This document shows, piece after piece, positions 1 through 9,900 of a stretch of DNA of 64,000 nucleotides. Every line of letters begins with the position of its first letter. Positions within the stretch are counted from its first letter, which is position 1. Origin of the DNA: Myxococcales bacterium (GTDB lineage Bacteria > Lernaellota > Lernaellaia > Lernaellales > Lernaellaceae); NCBI GenBank assembly GCA_012517325.1, contig JAAYVF010000012.1:1-64000 (forward strand), written 5' to 3'. The position numbers and the translations under genes were made by a program. The notes under the pieces were generated by a model. That model was not told the origin of the DNA. It searched no databases and was given only the letters and a program-made list of their open reading frames with translations.

Positions 1-2
1 AA

Positions 3-143
3 TTGCTCGATGGCTCCTGGCGGGTCGAATACAAGAATCAGGTGATTGCCACGCATCCGCCAACGGAACTGCGCGCACCTCTCAAAGCCCGATGCAAAAC
101 GGAAAATCGAAAGGGAACAACCAACTGGACGTGGGTCTATTAG
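3..143 (+). CDS. C-terminal end of an IS transposase (cut by window edge)
   Basis: Frame 3 is open from the left edge to a TAG at 141-143 and reads LLDGSWRVEYKNQVIA, then THPPTELRAP, and ends NWTWVY. A stretch of the form DGxWRVxYxxxxIAxHPPTE is typical of the tail of ISNCY/IS481-like DDE transposases, where a short beta-rich segment follows the integrase core. Two copies of a GGGGACAT word follow within 60 bases, as expected near the end of such an element. Whether the gene is intact depends on sequence left of the window. The family call rests on pattern recognition. Confidence 0.55.
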   Translation: MLDGSWRVEYKNQVIATHPPTELRAPLKARCKTENRKGTTNWTWVY

Positions 144-169
144 GCCTCGGCTCCGAACTCTACGTAACC

Positions 170-204
170 AAGGGGACATTTTTGCTGCACAGTTAAGGGG
201 ACAT
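170..204. repeat. Two direct copies of AAGGGGACAT, probable IS end
   Basis: AAGGGGACAT occurs at 170-179 and again at 195-204, a 25-base period. It lies just after the transposase end and before the mreB leader. Short GGGGACA-type words are common at the termini of this kind of element, so I read this as the right end of the IS. The partner end lies outside the window. Confidence 0.45.
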
Positions 205-420
205 ATTGCCTAAGTATAAACAGGACAAAATGAGGGATCATTTGAAATCCTCTCGAGTATCCATGGCAAGAAGCGGAGCGACAACGGGCCGGCTATTTTT
301 CCGTAACTTTTTACCTCGCCAAGTTGTCTAAAACTTGGATTTTAATTGCCCCAAAAAAGGGGCGGTAAAATTCCCTTGACATTGCGGCATTTTACGTTGA
401 ATGTAGGTGGGTTGAACCGA

Positions 421-454
421 CCATGATTCATGGTGTATAGACTATCGGTCTATA
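421..454 (+). promoter_or_regulatory. Two adjacent perfect palindromes upstream of mreB
   Basis: CCATGA-T-TCATGG (421-433) is followed two bases later by TATAGAC-TATCG-GTCTATA (436-454). Both arms are perfect. They end 39 bases before the mreB ATG, a position suited to a repressor or activator site or to a structured 5' leader. The second palindrome also contains TATA-like boxes, so it could overlap a promoter. No regulator can be named. Confidence 0.4.
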
Positions 455-472
455 TGCCCGAGAAACGTTTAA

Positions 473-1531
<1,059 letters not shown>

Positions 1532-1577
1532 ACCGCCGGCGACGGCGTCCCGGCTCCCCGCCGCGAAAAGAGAGACG

Positions 1578-2417
1578 ATGCTGCGTTTTATCGCGCAACA
1601 CCGCGTGCTGTTGTTGGCGCTGCTGCTCGTACTGATCGGGTTGCATCTGCTGAGCACCGGATTGCGCCGGCAGGCCGATGTCGGTTTTTTCGGCAAGGCC
1701 GTTCTGGTGGTCTACACGCCGATCTACAAGGTCCTTTCCTGGCCCTTCGCCAAGGTCGCCGACTTCATCCGCGGCTACATCTACCTGGTCGACCTGCGCG
1801 ACACCAACGAAAACCTGCGCAAGCAGACCGCCATCCTGAAGACGCAACTGGCCGAGTTGCAGGAGTTGCGCGCCGAGAATGACCGGATGAAAAAGCTGCT
1901 CGGCCTGCAAACCTCCGATCCCAAGCCCGTCGCCAACGCTTGGGTCATCCGACGCGGCGAGGAATACGATTTCCAGGTGCTGATCATCGACGCGGGCTCG
2001 CACGACGGCGTCCAGAAGGGCATGGCCGTGGTGGCGCCCGACGGGCTGGTCGGCTACGTCGCGGCGGTGGCCTTCAACGCCTCCAAGGTCGTGATGCTGA
2101 CCGACGTCGGGGCGCGCGTCGACGCGATCCTGCAGCGCACCCGGCACCGCGCCATGGTGTTCGGCAGCGGCAAGGATTTCTGCACGCTCGAGTACCTCGA
2201 CCCCGACGCCGACGTGGCCGAGGGCGACCGCCTGGTGACCTCGGGAATGGACGGCGTGTTTCCCAAGGGGATTCCCGTCGCGCAGGTGGGCGCGGTGAGC
2301 CGCGCCGACTTCGGCGTCGTGCAATCGGTGATCGTCAAGCCGACGGCGAACATGGCGACGATCGAGGAAGTGGCGGTGCTGCCCAAACCGCCGATCGACG
2401 CGGGACTGATGCCGTGA
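1578..2417 (+). CDS. mreC: Rod shape-determining protein MreC
   Basis: This 279-residue bitopic protein has a short cytoplasmic N-terminus, one membrane helix (about residues 9-27), a coiled coil with regular Leu spacing (about 72-112) and a periplasmic beta-barrel pair to the end. That is the standard MreC layout. It links MreB, MreD and the PBP2-RodA synthase. It lies 46 bases after mreB, and its TGA overlaps the mreD GTG by four bases, so translation is probably coupled. An AGAGAG run precedes the ATG. Confidence 0.97.
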   Translation: MLRFIAQHRVLLLALLLVLIGLHLLSTGLRRQADVGFFGKAVLVVYTPIYKVLSWPFAKVADFIRGYIYLVDLRDTNENLRKQTAILKTQLAELQELRAENDRMKKLLGLQTSDPKPVANAWVIRRGEEYDFQVLIIDAGSHDGVQKGMAVVAPDGLVGYVAAVAFNASKVVMLTDVGARVDAILQRTRHRAMVFGSGKDFCTLEYLDPDADVAEGDRLVTSGMDGVFPKGIPVAQVGAVSRADFGVVQSVIVKPTANMATIEEVAVLPKPPIDAGLMP

Positions 2418-2938
2418 AAAAATTTCTCATCTTTTTCGCGATCGGCTCCCTCTTGCTGGTCGCGCAATCCATTTGGAGCGTGTTCTTCCACACGCGTTCG
2501 GCGCCGGAGTTCGTGTTCATCCTGGTGGTGTTTTCGGGCATCTACCACAAGCCGTTCGGCGGGATGATCCTCGCCTTCATTCTCGGCTTCATGGTCGATT
2601 CGCTGACCGGCCTGCTGCCCGGCCTGTTCGCCTCCATCTATACCCTGACCTTCGTCTTCTGTCGGCTGGCCGGCCGCCGCTTTTACATGCGCAGCTACCC
2701 GTTTCAAGTGCTGATCGTGCTGGCGACGACGCTGCTGGCGAAAATCCTCGAATACATCGTGCTCAATTGGCTGGCCGAGCGCGGCCATCCCGGTCTTGCC
2801 TTCTTCTGGCCGATGTGGCCGCTGTTCGTCTGGAACGCGCTGGCCGCCATCCCGCTGATCGGCTGGCTGGAACGGACGGAGCAGCGCCTGTCGGACCGCT
2901 ACATGCATCACGTCTTCGAGCACCGGGGCTTTATCTAG
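2414..2938 (+). CDS. mreD: Rod shape-determining protein MreD
   Basis: The start is the GTG at 2414, inside the GTGA overlap with mreC. The product is 174 residues and begins VKKFLIFFAIGSLLLVAQSI. It is almost wholly hydrophobic, with about five membrane helices, and has the FVFILVVFSGIY and GFMVDSLTGLLPG segments seen in MreD. It works in the elongasome with MreC. The stop codon TAG directly abuts the mrdA ATG, so the operon stays tightly packed. Any earlier start in this frame would lie inside mreC. Confidence 0.93.
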   Translation: MKKFLIFFAIGSLLLVAQSIWSVFFHTRSAPEFVFILVVFSGIYHKPFGGMILAFILGFMVDSLTGLLPGLFASIYTLTFVFCRLAGRRFYMRSYPFQVLIVLATTLLAKILEYIVLNWLAERGHPGLAFFWPMWPLFVWNALAAIPLIGWLERTEQRLSDRYMHHVFEHRGFI

Positions 2939-4789
2939 ATGGCGCAGGACACCAACGGCCAAAAAAATTCCCAGCGGGCGTTCGGCCGTTTCACCGTCGC
3001 GGTGACCGTGGCCTTCGTCGTTCTGTTGGGCCGGCTCTGGTACCTGCAAGCCATCCAGGGCCCGCAGTTGATGCAGAAGAGCGAAGCCAACCGCATCGGC
3101 ACCTACCGCCTGCCCGCGCTGCGCGGCATGATCCTGGACCGCGGCGGACAATTGCTGGTCGACAACCGGCCGAGCTTCAACCTGATGTTCAATTCCGCCC
3201 TGCTGCCGGAAAAAGACCGCGCGCCGTTCTTGCTGACTCTTTCGCAGACGATTCAATGCGACATCGAACTGGCCGAGTCGCGCCTGAAAAAGCGGCCGGG
3301 AACGATCACGCTGAAGGAAGACATCACGCGCGACGAGGTGGCGCGCGTCGAAGCCCTGCGGATGCTGTTCGAAGGCAAGGAGTTTCCGTTGCGCATCGAG
3401 CAGGTCGGCAAGCGCACCTTCAAGCATGCCCGGCTCTTTTCGCACGTCATCGGCTACACCGGCGAAATCGATCAGGAGCGGCTGGACCTGCCCGAATACG
3501 CCGGCTACCGGCCCGGCGACCGCGTCGGCCGCAGCGGCATCGAGATGGCCTACGAGCAATACCTGCGCGGCGAATTCGGCATGCGGAAGGTGGAGGAAAA
3601 CGCGCGCGGGATGCAGATCCAGACGCTGGACAACATTCCGGCGGTGCCCGGCCGGAACCTGGCGCTGAACATCGACCTGGAGATGCAGGCCGCCGCGGCG
3701 AACGCGATGGGCGATCAGGCCGGCAGCGTCGTCGCACTCGATCCGCGCAACGGCCGCGTGCTGGTGCTCTACAGTTCGCCGCCGTTCGATCCGGATTTCT
3801 TCACCCGCCCGGTGCCGACCGAGGAATGGGAGAGGCTGACCAACGATCCGCGCCACCCGCTGCAAAACAAGGCGATCGGCGGCGTTTATCCGCCCGGTTC
3901 GACGTTCAAGGTGGTCAGCGCCCTGGCGGGCCTGCAGGAAAAGGAGATCACCCTGCAGACACCGTTCGAGTGCCGCGGCAAGTGGAAATACGGCGAACGC
4001 GAGTTCCGCTGTTTCAACGAGCGCGGCCACGGCTCGGTCACCTTCTACGACAGCATCATGCGCAGTTGCGACATTTACTACTACAAGCTGTCGGTGCAAC
4101 TGGGTATCGAGCGGCTGGCCAAGTACGCGCGGATGCTGGGCGGCGGGCGCAAGACGGGCATCGACATTCCGGGCGAGAGCGATGGCCTGATCCCCGATCC
4201 CGATTGGAAAATGCGGACCTCCGGCAAGGCCTGGATGCCAGGCGAAACGCTCAACACCTCCATCGGCCAGGGCTCGGTGATGCTGACCCCGGTGCAACTG
4301 GCGGTGATCTACGCGACTATCGCCAACGGCGGCGTGCTGTACAAACCGCAGCTCGTCGGCAAGGTGCTCGCCCCGGACGGCAAGGTGATCAGCGAGTTCG
4401 CGCCGGTGGTGGTCGGCAAGGCAGCCATCGACGCGAAAAATTTCGAATACCTGCGGCACGCGCTGTCGTTGGTCGTCAATTCGCCCGGCGGCACCGCATT
4501 CGCCCACCGGCTGCGCTCGATCCTGGTGGCCGGCAAGACCGGCACGGCGCAGGTCCGAAAAATCGGCAAACAGCGCCAACACTACACCACGCTGCCCTAC
4601 GATCAGCGCGATCACGCCTGGTTCGCCTGTTTCGCGCCGGTGGACGATCCCGAAATCGTCGTGACCGCGGTGGTGGAGCACGGCGGTTTCGGCGGTTCGG
4701 CCGCCGCGCCGATTGCCATGGCGGTCGTTGCCAAATACGCCGCCTTGCGAAAAGATATCAACAGCGCGGCGACAACCGCCAACCCCTGA
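2939..4789 (+). CDS. mrdA: Penicillin-binding protein 2 (elongasome transpeptidase)
   Basis: This is a class B PBP of 616 residues that cross-links peptidoglycan during side-wall elongation. It has an N-terminal membrane anchor (about residues 18-37), a pedestal domain opening with RLPALRGMILDRGG, and a transpeptidase domain. The nucleophile motif STFK is at 321-324 in YPPGSTFK. The SxN-type motif is SCD in MRSCDIYYYKL, and KTGT begins at Lys533. All catalytic motifs are intact. The ATG follows the mreD stop without a gap, and rodA starts ten bases downstream, giving the usual PBP2-RodA pair. Confidence 0.97.
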   Translation: MAQDTNGQKNSQRAFGRFTVAVTVAFVVLLGRLWYLQAIQGPQLMQKSEANRIGTYRLPALRGMILDRGGQLLVDNRPSFNLMFNSALLPEKDRAPFLLTLSQTIQCDIELAESRLKKRPGTITLKEDITRDEVARVEALRMLFEGKEFPLRIEQVGKRTFKHARLFSHVIGYTGEIDQERLDLPEYAGYRPGDRVGRSGIEMAYEQYLRGEFGMRKVEENARGMQIQTLDNIPAVPGRNLALNIDLEMQAAAANAMGDQAGSVVALDPRNGRVLVLYSSPPFDPDFFTRPVPTEEWERLTNDPRHPLQNKAIGGVYPPGSTFKVVSALAGLQEKEITLQTPFECRGKWKYGEREFRCFNERGHGSVTFYDSIMRSCDIYYYKLSVQLGIERLAKYARMLGGGRKTGIDIPGESDGLIPDPDWKMRTSGKAWMPGETLNTSIGQGSVMLTPVQLAVIYATIANGGVLYKPQLVGKVLAPDGKVISEFAPVVVGKAAIDAKNFEYLRHALSLVVNSPGGTAFAHRLRSILVAGKTGTAQVRKIGKQRQHYTTLPYDQRDHAWFACFAPVDDPEIVVTAVVEHGGFGGSAAAPIAMAVVAKYAALRKDINSAATTANP

Positions 4790-4799
4790 CGGACAGACG

Positions 4800-5963
4800 A
4801 TGCTGAAACGTTCGACGGCCAAAACGCAGACGATCTACCGCAGCCCGGACCACCGGTTCACCGGGCGGATCGACCGGCGGATGATCACCAATTTCGATTG
4901 GCCCCTGCTGGTCATCATCGGGCTGTTCATCGTCATCGGCCTGATCAACCTCTACAGCGCGACCAGCCACGACGACGCGCACAACGAGCGATTCGTCCTG
5001 CAGCTCATCTGGATTTTTGTCGGCCTGGTGCTGATGGTGCTGTCGCTATCGGTCAATTATCAGATTTACAAAAACGCCGCGTACGGCGTGATGATCGGGA
5101 CGATCGTGCTGCTGTTGGCCACGCTGATCATTGGCTACGTCAGCCATGGCGCGAAGCGCTGGCTGTTGCTCGGGCCGGTGCGTTTTCAGCCCAGCGAGCT
5201 GGCCAAGCTGGCCGTGGTGCTGACGCTGGCCAAGTATTTTTCCGAAAACGCGAAGCCCTTCGGCATGCGGCTGAAGGATCTGCAGTGGCCGCTGGCGCTG
5301 ATCGGCGGTCCGACCCTGTTGATTCTGATGCAGCCCGACCTGGGCACGGCCTTGATGATCCTGTTGATCGCCACGACGATGATCCTGTTCGTCGGCGTCC
5401 GCCGGCGAACGCTCATCGGATTGTCGGTGACGGGTCTGCTCATCCTGCCGATGATGTATTTTTTCGTCCTCCAGGATTACCAGCGCAACCGCATCCTGAC
5501 GTTGCTGAACCCCGACCGCGACCCGACCGGCACGGGCTGGCACATCCGGCAATCGCTGATCGCGATCGGTTCGGGGCAGATCTTCGGCAAGGGCTGGATG
5601 CACGGCACGCAGACCAAATTGGATTTTCTGCCCGAACAGCACACCGATTTCATTTTTTCGGTGCTGGCGGAGGAATGGGGCTTCATCGGCGGCCTGTTGA
5701 CGCTGGCGCTGTTTTTCATCCTGATCCTGCTCTGCCTCAACATCGCGATGAATTCGAAGGATCAATTCGGGACGCTGCTGGGCGTCGGGCTCACCGCGTT
5801 CATTTTCTGGCACGTCGTCGTCAACATCGGCATGGTGCTGGGGCTGCTGCCCGTCGTCGGCGTGCCGCTGCCGTTCATGTCCTATGGCCGCACCTCGCTG
5901 CTGACGATGATGATCGCGATCGGCATGCTGCAAAACATCGCCAGCCGACGCTATATCTTTTAA
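4800..5963 (+). CDS. rodA: Peptidoglycan glycosyltransferase RodA (SEDS family)
   Basis: RodA polymerises glycan strands from lipid II and pairs with PBP2. From the ATG at 4800 the product is 387 residues with about ten membrane helices. SEDS hallmarks are present: GAKRWLLLGPVRFQPSELAK, QPDLGTALMILL, the periplasmic stretch with LPEQHTDFIFSVLAEEWGF, and the C-terminal GVPLPFMSYGRTSLL. An in-frame ATG at 4713 lies inside mrdA and would add 29 unrelated residues, so it is rejected. It is the last gene of the mre-mrd operon. No hairpin terminator is visible before the convergent gene at 5977. Confidence 0.96.
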   Translation: MLKRSTAKTQTIYRSPDHRFTGRIDRRMITNFDWPLLVIIGLFIVIGLINLYSATSHDDAHNERFVLQLIWIFVGLVLMVLSLSVNYQIYKNAAYGVMIGTIVLLLATLIIGYVSHGAKRWLLLGPVRFQPSELAKLAVVLTLAKYFSENAKPFGMRLKDLQWPLALIGGPTLLILMQPDLGTALMILLIATTMILFVGVRRRTLIGLSVTGLLILPMMYFFVLQDYQRNRILTLLNPDRDPTGTGWHIRQSLIAIGSGQIFGKGWMHGTQTKLDFLPEQHTDFIFSVLAEEWGFIGGLLTLALFFILILLCLNIAMNSKDQFGTLLGVGLTAFIFWHVVVNIGMVLGLLPVVGVPLPFMSYGRTSLLTMMIAIGMLQNIASRRYIF

Positions 5964-5976
5964 TTTCCCGGAAAAA

Positions 5977-6975
5977 TCAGGAAACAATCGGCAGGCGCGC
6001 CCCGCAGTGGGCGCAGGTGTTGGCCCGCGTCAGGGCGAGCCGGTCGACGCGATAGCCCAGCCGCTTGATGACCGGCCGATCGCACGCCGGACAAACCGTG
6101 TCGGCCGATCCGGGAAGGCTGAGGTTGCCGACGTACACGAAGGGCAGCCGGGAACGGGCGAGTTCCCAGGCCGCGAGCATCGTATCGGTCGGAGTCGCCG
6201 GTGCGGTCCACTCGTGCTGCGGGAAATAACGTGACAGGTGCAGGGGGATGTCGGGGGAAAGATCGGCCAGCCACTCGACCAGTTCGCCGAGCTGCTCGGG
6301 GCGGTCGTTGGCACCGGTCACGAGCAGATTCGTCACCTCGACGTGCACCCCGGCGCGATGCGCGGCCTCGACGTTGCGCCGCACCGGCGCCAGCCGCCCG
6401 CCGGTCAGGCCGCGGTAGAACTCGTCGTCGCCCTTGACGTCGATGTTCATCGCGTCGACCCACCGGCATAACTCGTCCCACGGCTCGGGCTCCAGGTAGC
6501 CGTTGGTCACCAGGACGACAGCCAGCCCCCGTTCGCGCAACAAGCGGGCGTTGTCGAGGATGTATTCGAACCAGATGGTGGGTTCGTTGTAGGTGAAGGC
6601 GATGCCGATCGAGCCGCCGGCGGCGCCGCGCGGCGCCAGGGAGGCGGGCGCCAGGAAGTCGGCGCGGGCGTGCCCGCCCGAGAGGTGCCAGTTCTGGCAG
6701 AATTTGCACGCCAGGTTGCAGCCGTTGGCGCCGGCCGAAAGAATCGCGGCGCCGGGATGAAAATGATAGAGCGGTTTTTTTTCGATCGGATCGATGCCCA
6801 GCGCGGCGACGCGGCCGTATTCGGCGGCGATCAACACGCCGTCCTCGTTCGCCCGGTGCCCGCAAAAGCCGCGACTGCCGGGCCGGATCACGCAATGCCG
6901 CGGGCAAAGCTCGCAACGAATCACCTGATCGGCCAGTGGGGTCTGAAACCGCGCGGTGATTTTTTCCGGCGGCAT
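5977..6975 (-). CDS. amrS: AmmeMemoRadiSam-system radical SAM enzyme
   Basis: The 332-residue product has an N-terminal Cys cluster (CELCPRHCVIRPG, then GFCGHR) and the radical SAM cluster CNLACKFCQNW. It also has the conserved phrases GIDPIEKKPLYHFHPG, FTYNEPTIWFEYI and KGDDEFYR. A C-terminal zinc-ribbon-like segment carries two CxxC pairs (CPAC, CAHC). This is the AmrS architecture. The substrate is unknown; the family normally sits with AMMECR1 and Memo homologues, and neither is in this window. It lies eight bases downstream of the kinase-FGE gene and is probably co-transcribed with it. Confidence 0.9.
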   Translation of the reverse strand: MPPEKITARFQTPLADQVIRCELCPRHCVIRPGSRGFCGHRANEDGVLIAAEYGRVAALGIDPIEKKPLYHFHPGAAILSAGANGCNLACKFCQNWHLSGGHARADFLAPASLAPRGAAGGSIGIAFTYNEPTIWFEYILDNARLLRERGLAVVLVTNGYLEPEPWDELCRWVDAMNIDVKGDDEFYRGLTGGRLAPVRRNVEAAHRAGVHVEVTNLLVTGANDRPEQLGELVEWLADLSPDIPLHLSRYFPQHEWTAPATPTDTMLAAWELARSRLPFVYVGNLSLPGSADTVCPACDRPVIKRLGYRVDRLALTRANTCAHCGARLPIVS

Positions 6976-6983
6976 CGCTCAGC

Positions 6984-9900
6984 CTATTCGTTCGGGCTGC
7001 CGCAGCACCGGAAGCCGATCAAGTAGCTGGCGGTGCCGGGGCCGGCCGCGATGCGCACGCCGCAACGGACCGCCCAGTCGGGCTCGTCCGCCGCGCCGCC
7101 CTTGACCACGTAAGCGGCCTGGCCGGGCGCGACCGGCGAACTGGTCCATTCGCGCACGTTGCCGGACATGTCGTAAACGCCGAAGCCGGACCGGCAGGCG
7201 GCCCAACCGCCCGCCGAGGCAACGGTGCGCTTCTGCCCGTTGGAATTCTGGGTGGCGCAGACATTCGGGTTGAAATCGTTGCCGTAGGGGAAGCGGCTGT
7301 TGGCCGGGCCCTTGCACGAGCGTTCCCATTCCGCCTCGCTGCACAACCGTTTGCCCTGGGCTTCGCACGATTTCTTCGCTTCCGCCCAGCCGACGTTGGT
7401 CTTCGGGGGCGAACCGGGTTGGTTGGGGAATTCGTAGAGATCGATGCAATAGGCCGCCACGTAGGTCGGCGTGTTGTTCTTCTCGCCCGGTTTGTGCAAC
7501 GGGTCGTCGGGGGCGCTGCCCATCCGCACCGAACCGCCACCGACGTAGCGCATGCCGTCGGGGCATTTCGAGACGACCACCGACGGCGTCGGCGTCACCG
7601 GTTCGGCGACCTCGGCCTGTTTGCCGGCCAGGGCCTGATTTTTCAGATTGAGCAGCTTGGCGTTTTTCGTCTCCGCCTTCAGCCCTTCGCCGGCGGTGGC
7701 GATCGCTTCATCCCACTTCTTCGCCGCGAGGTAGCTCTCGGTTTCCTTGATTTTCAGATTGACGATGTCCTTGCGCGCCTTGGCGGCGTCGGGATTGTCG
7801 GCCTGAATTTTTTCCATCTGCTCGGCGGTCGACAGCGCACAGGCGCCGATCGGTTGGACGTAAATTTTCTTGGCCATATACCACTTGAGCTGTTCGGCGA
7901 GCTTGGCGAGTTTTTTCGCGTCGCTCTGGGTATCCAGGCCTTTCTGGGCGTCGGCCAGATACTTCTGGAATGCCGTGTCATCCGGTTTGATGACCAGACC
8001 TTCCTCGGCCAGACTGGCGGCGCTGATGTAATTCTCGTCGCCCATCGCCTTTTCGATGCGCTTGGCCAGGTCGGCCAGCATCTTCTTGCGCGCCTCGGCC
8101 GGGAATTCGTTGCTCGGTTCCATTTCCTCGATCTGCTGCAGCAACAGCAAAGCGCAACTGTCCTCGGGCTTGGTGTATTTCTGCTGATCGATCAACGCAT
8201 TGGCCTGGTTGATGAGATCGGCGATATTCGCGGCCGGCGAACCCTCTTCGGGACTGGCCTCCGGAGTGGCTTCCGGGGTTGGGGTTTCGACGGCTTGCAC
8301 GACCGGAGTCGGTTCCGTCGGCGTCATGCCGCCCAATCCGAACCAGCCTTGCGAATGGGCTAAAAAACCCAATGCGGCGACAACCAGCAAGCCGCCGAAA
8401 ATCGTCGCCCACAAACCGACGGACGACTTCGTTTTCGCCCGCGCCGGACGGCGGACTTGCATCGCGGGCTCGGGTTCGGCGGGCCGATCCGCGGCCCGGC
8501 CGGCTTCGCCAACGACTTCGTCGAACGAGACTCGCGATCCGGTTTCCATCGTCGCCGGGCTTGGCTGCGCCTCGACCGGCGCGGCCGGCTCCGCCGGCTT
8601 TTCTTCCTCAACCAGCTTTTCGAACAAGTCGGATTCGGCCTGAGCCTCCGCGACCTGATTCTCGTGGAGGGTGTACTCCTCGGCCGCTTCCGCCGCGGGA
8701 GTTTCTTCCGCCGGTTCCGGTTCGGCGGCAGGCTCTTCGATCGGCTCCGGTTCCTCGGACACGATCGGTTCTTCCGCGATCGGCTCCGGTTCCTCGGCCG
8801 CGATCGGCTCTTCCACGATCGGCCCCGGCGCCGCTTCGACCGGCGCTTCCGCCGCGGTTGCTTCCTCGACGACCGGTCCTTCAACAACCGGTTCCGCCGG
8901 CATTGCTTCGACCGGCGCCGGTTCCTCGGCAACCACGGGCTCATCGACAACCGCCGGCTCTTCGGCGGCAATAGGTTCTTCGACAACCGCCGGCTCTTCG
9001 ACAATCGCCGGCTCTTCAGCGGCTTCGGGCTCTTCGACAATCGCCGGCTCTTCAGCGGCTTCGGGTTCTTCGACAATCGCCGGCTCTTCAGCGGCTTCGG
9101 GCTCTTCGACAATCGCCGGCTCTTCGACGGCTGCCGGTTCTTCGACGACCGCCGGTTCTTCGGCGAACACTGTTTCCTCGGCCACCTCGGCCGGTTCGTC
9201 AGCCGGCTCCGACTCGCCGAAGAGTTCCGCCGCGGCCGCTTCGACAGCCGCGCCGGCTTCAGGAGCGGCCGCCGGCTCGGGCCGCCTGGACACTTCACCG
9301 AACAACTCTCCGGCGGCTTCGTCGATCACTTGCTTGAATTCATCGGGCAGAATCGGTTCGGCGGCCGGGGGCTCGGCAGGCGGTTCTTCCGCCGGCGCTG
9401 CCGTGGGCGGCGGGGCAACGGGCGGCCGGATTTCCTCCGGAGGCGGCGTGGTGCGCGACGGCTGTTTCTCTTCGCCGGTCACGATGGATTCGCTTTGGGC
9501 GATGGCGTTGTCGAGCAGATTGTCGAACGCGTTGGAAACCCAATCGGCTTCCTTGGCTTCGATGGTCTTCGGCCCTTCGCGCACCGGCATTTTTACGGCG
9601 CCGAGCGCGGGCAGCGGACCGACCATTTCCGTCAACCGGTGCCGTATTTCGTTCAGCGATTCGAACCGCTGATCGGGTTTTTGCGCCATCAGCCGGTTGA
9701 GAAAATCGTCCCATTCCTCGGGGACGCGCGGATTGAGCTGGGAAACAGGCTTGAATCCCTTGCGCGGCGTTTTGCCGGTGAGGATTTCGTAAATCAACAC
9801 GCCCAGGGCGAATTGATCGGCCTGCGGCGTCACCTTGCCGCCATAGGAAACGAATTCCGGCGCGAGGTAATAGTAGGGCGCGCCCGCCGACAACTGCAGG

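Noticed and set aside
376-408. Complete sigma-70 promoter for mreB at the TTGACA box
   Set aside because: No -10 box with more than about two matches lies at 16-18 bases, so only the isolated -35-like box is reported.
4713-4799. Upstream start for rodA inside mrdA
   Set aside because: It would add 29 residues unrelated to SEDS proteins; the ATG at 4800 fits the normal operon spacing.
2054-4822. 922-codon open frame antisense to mreC-mreD-mrdA
   Set aside because: It spans three well-supported genes on the other strand and has biased composition; such shadows are common at high GC.
7030-7600. Active formylglycine-generating enzyme
   Set aside because: The pair of active-site cysteines of true FGE is not visible, no sulfatase gene is nearby, and this domain type is common as a binding module in bacterial kinases.
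8671-9672. 333-codon Ser/Ala/Gly-rich plus-strand frame
   Set aside because: It is an antisense product of the Glu/Pro-rich repeat linker of the kinase gene.
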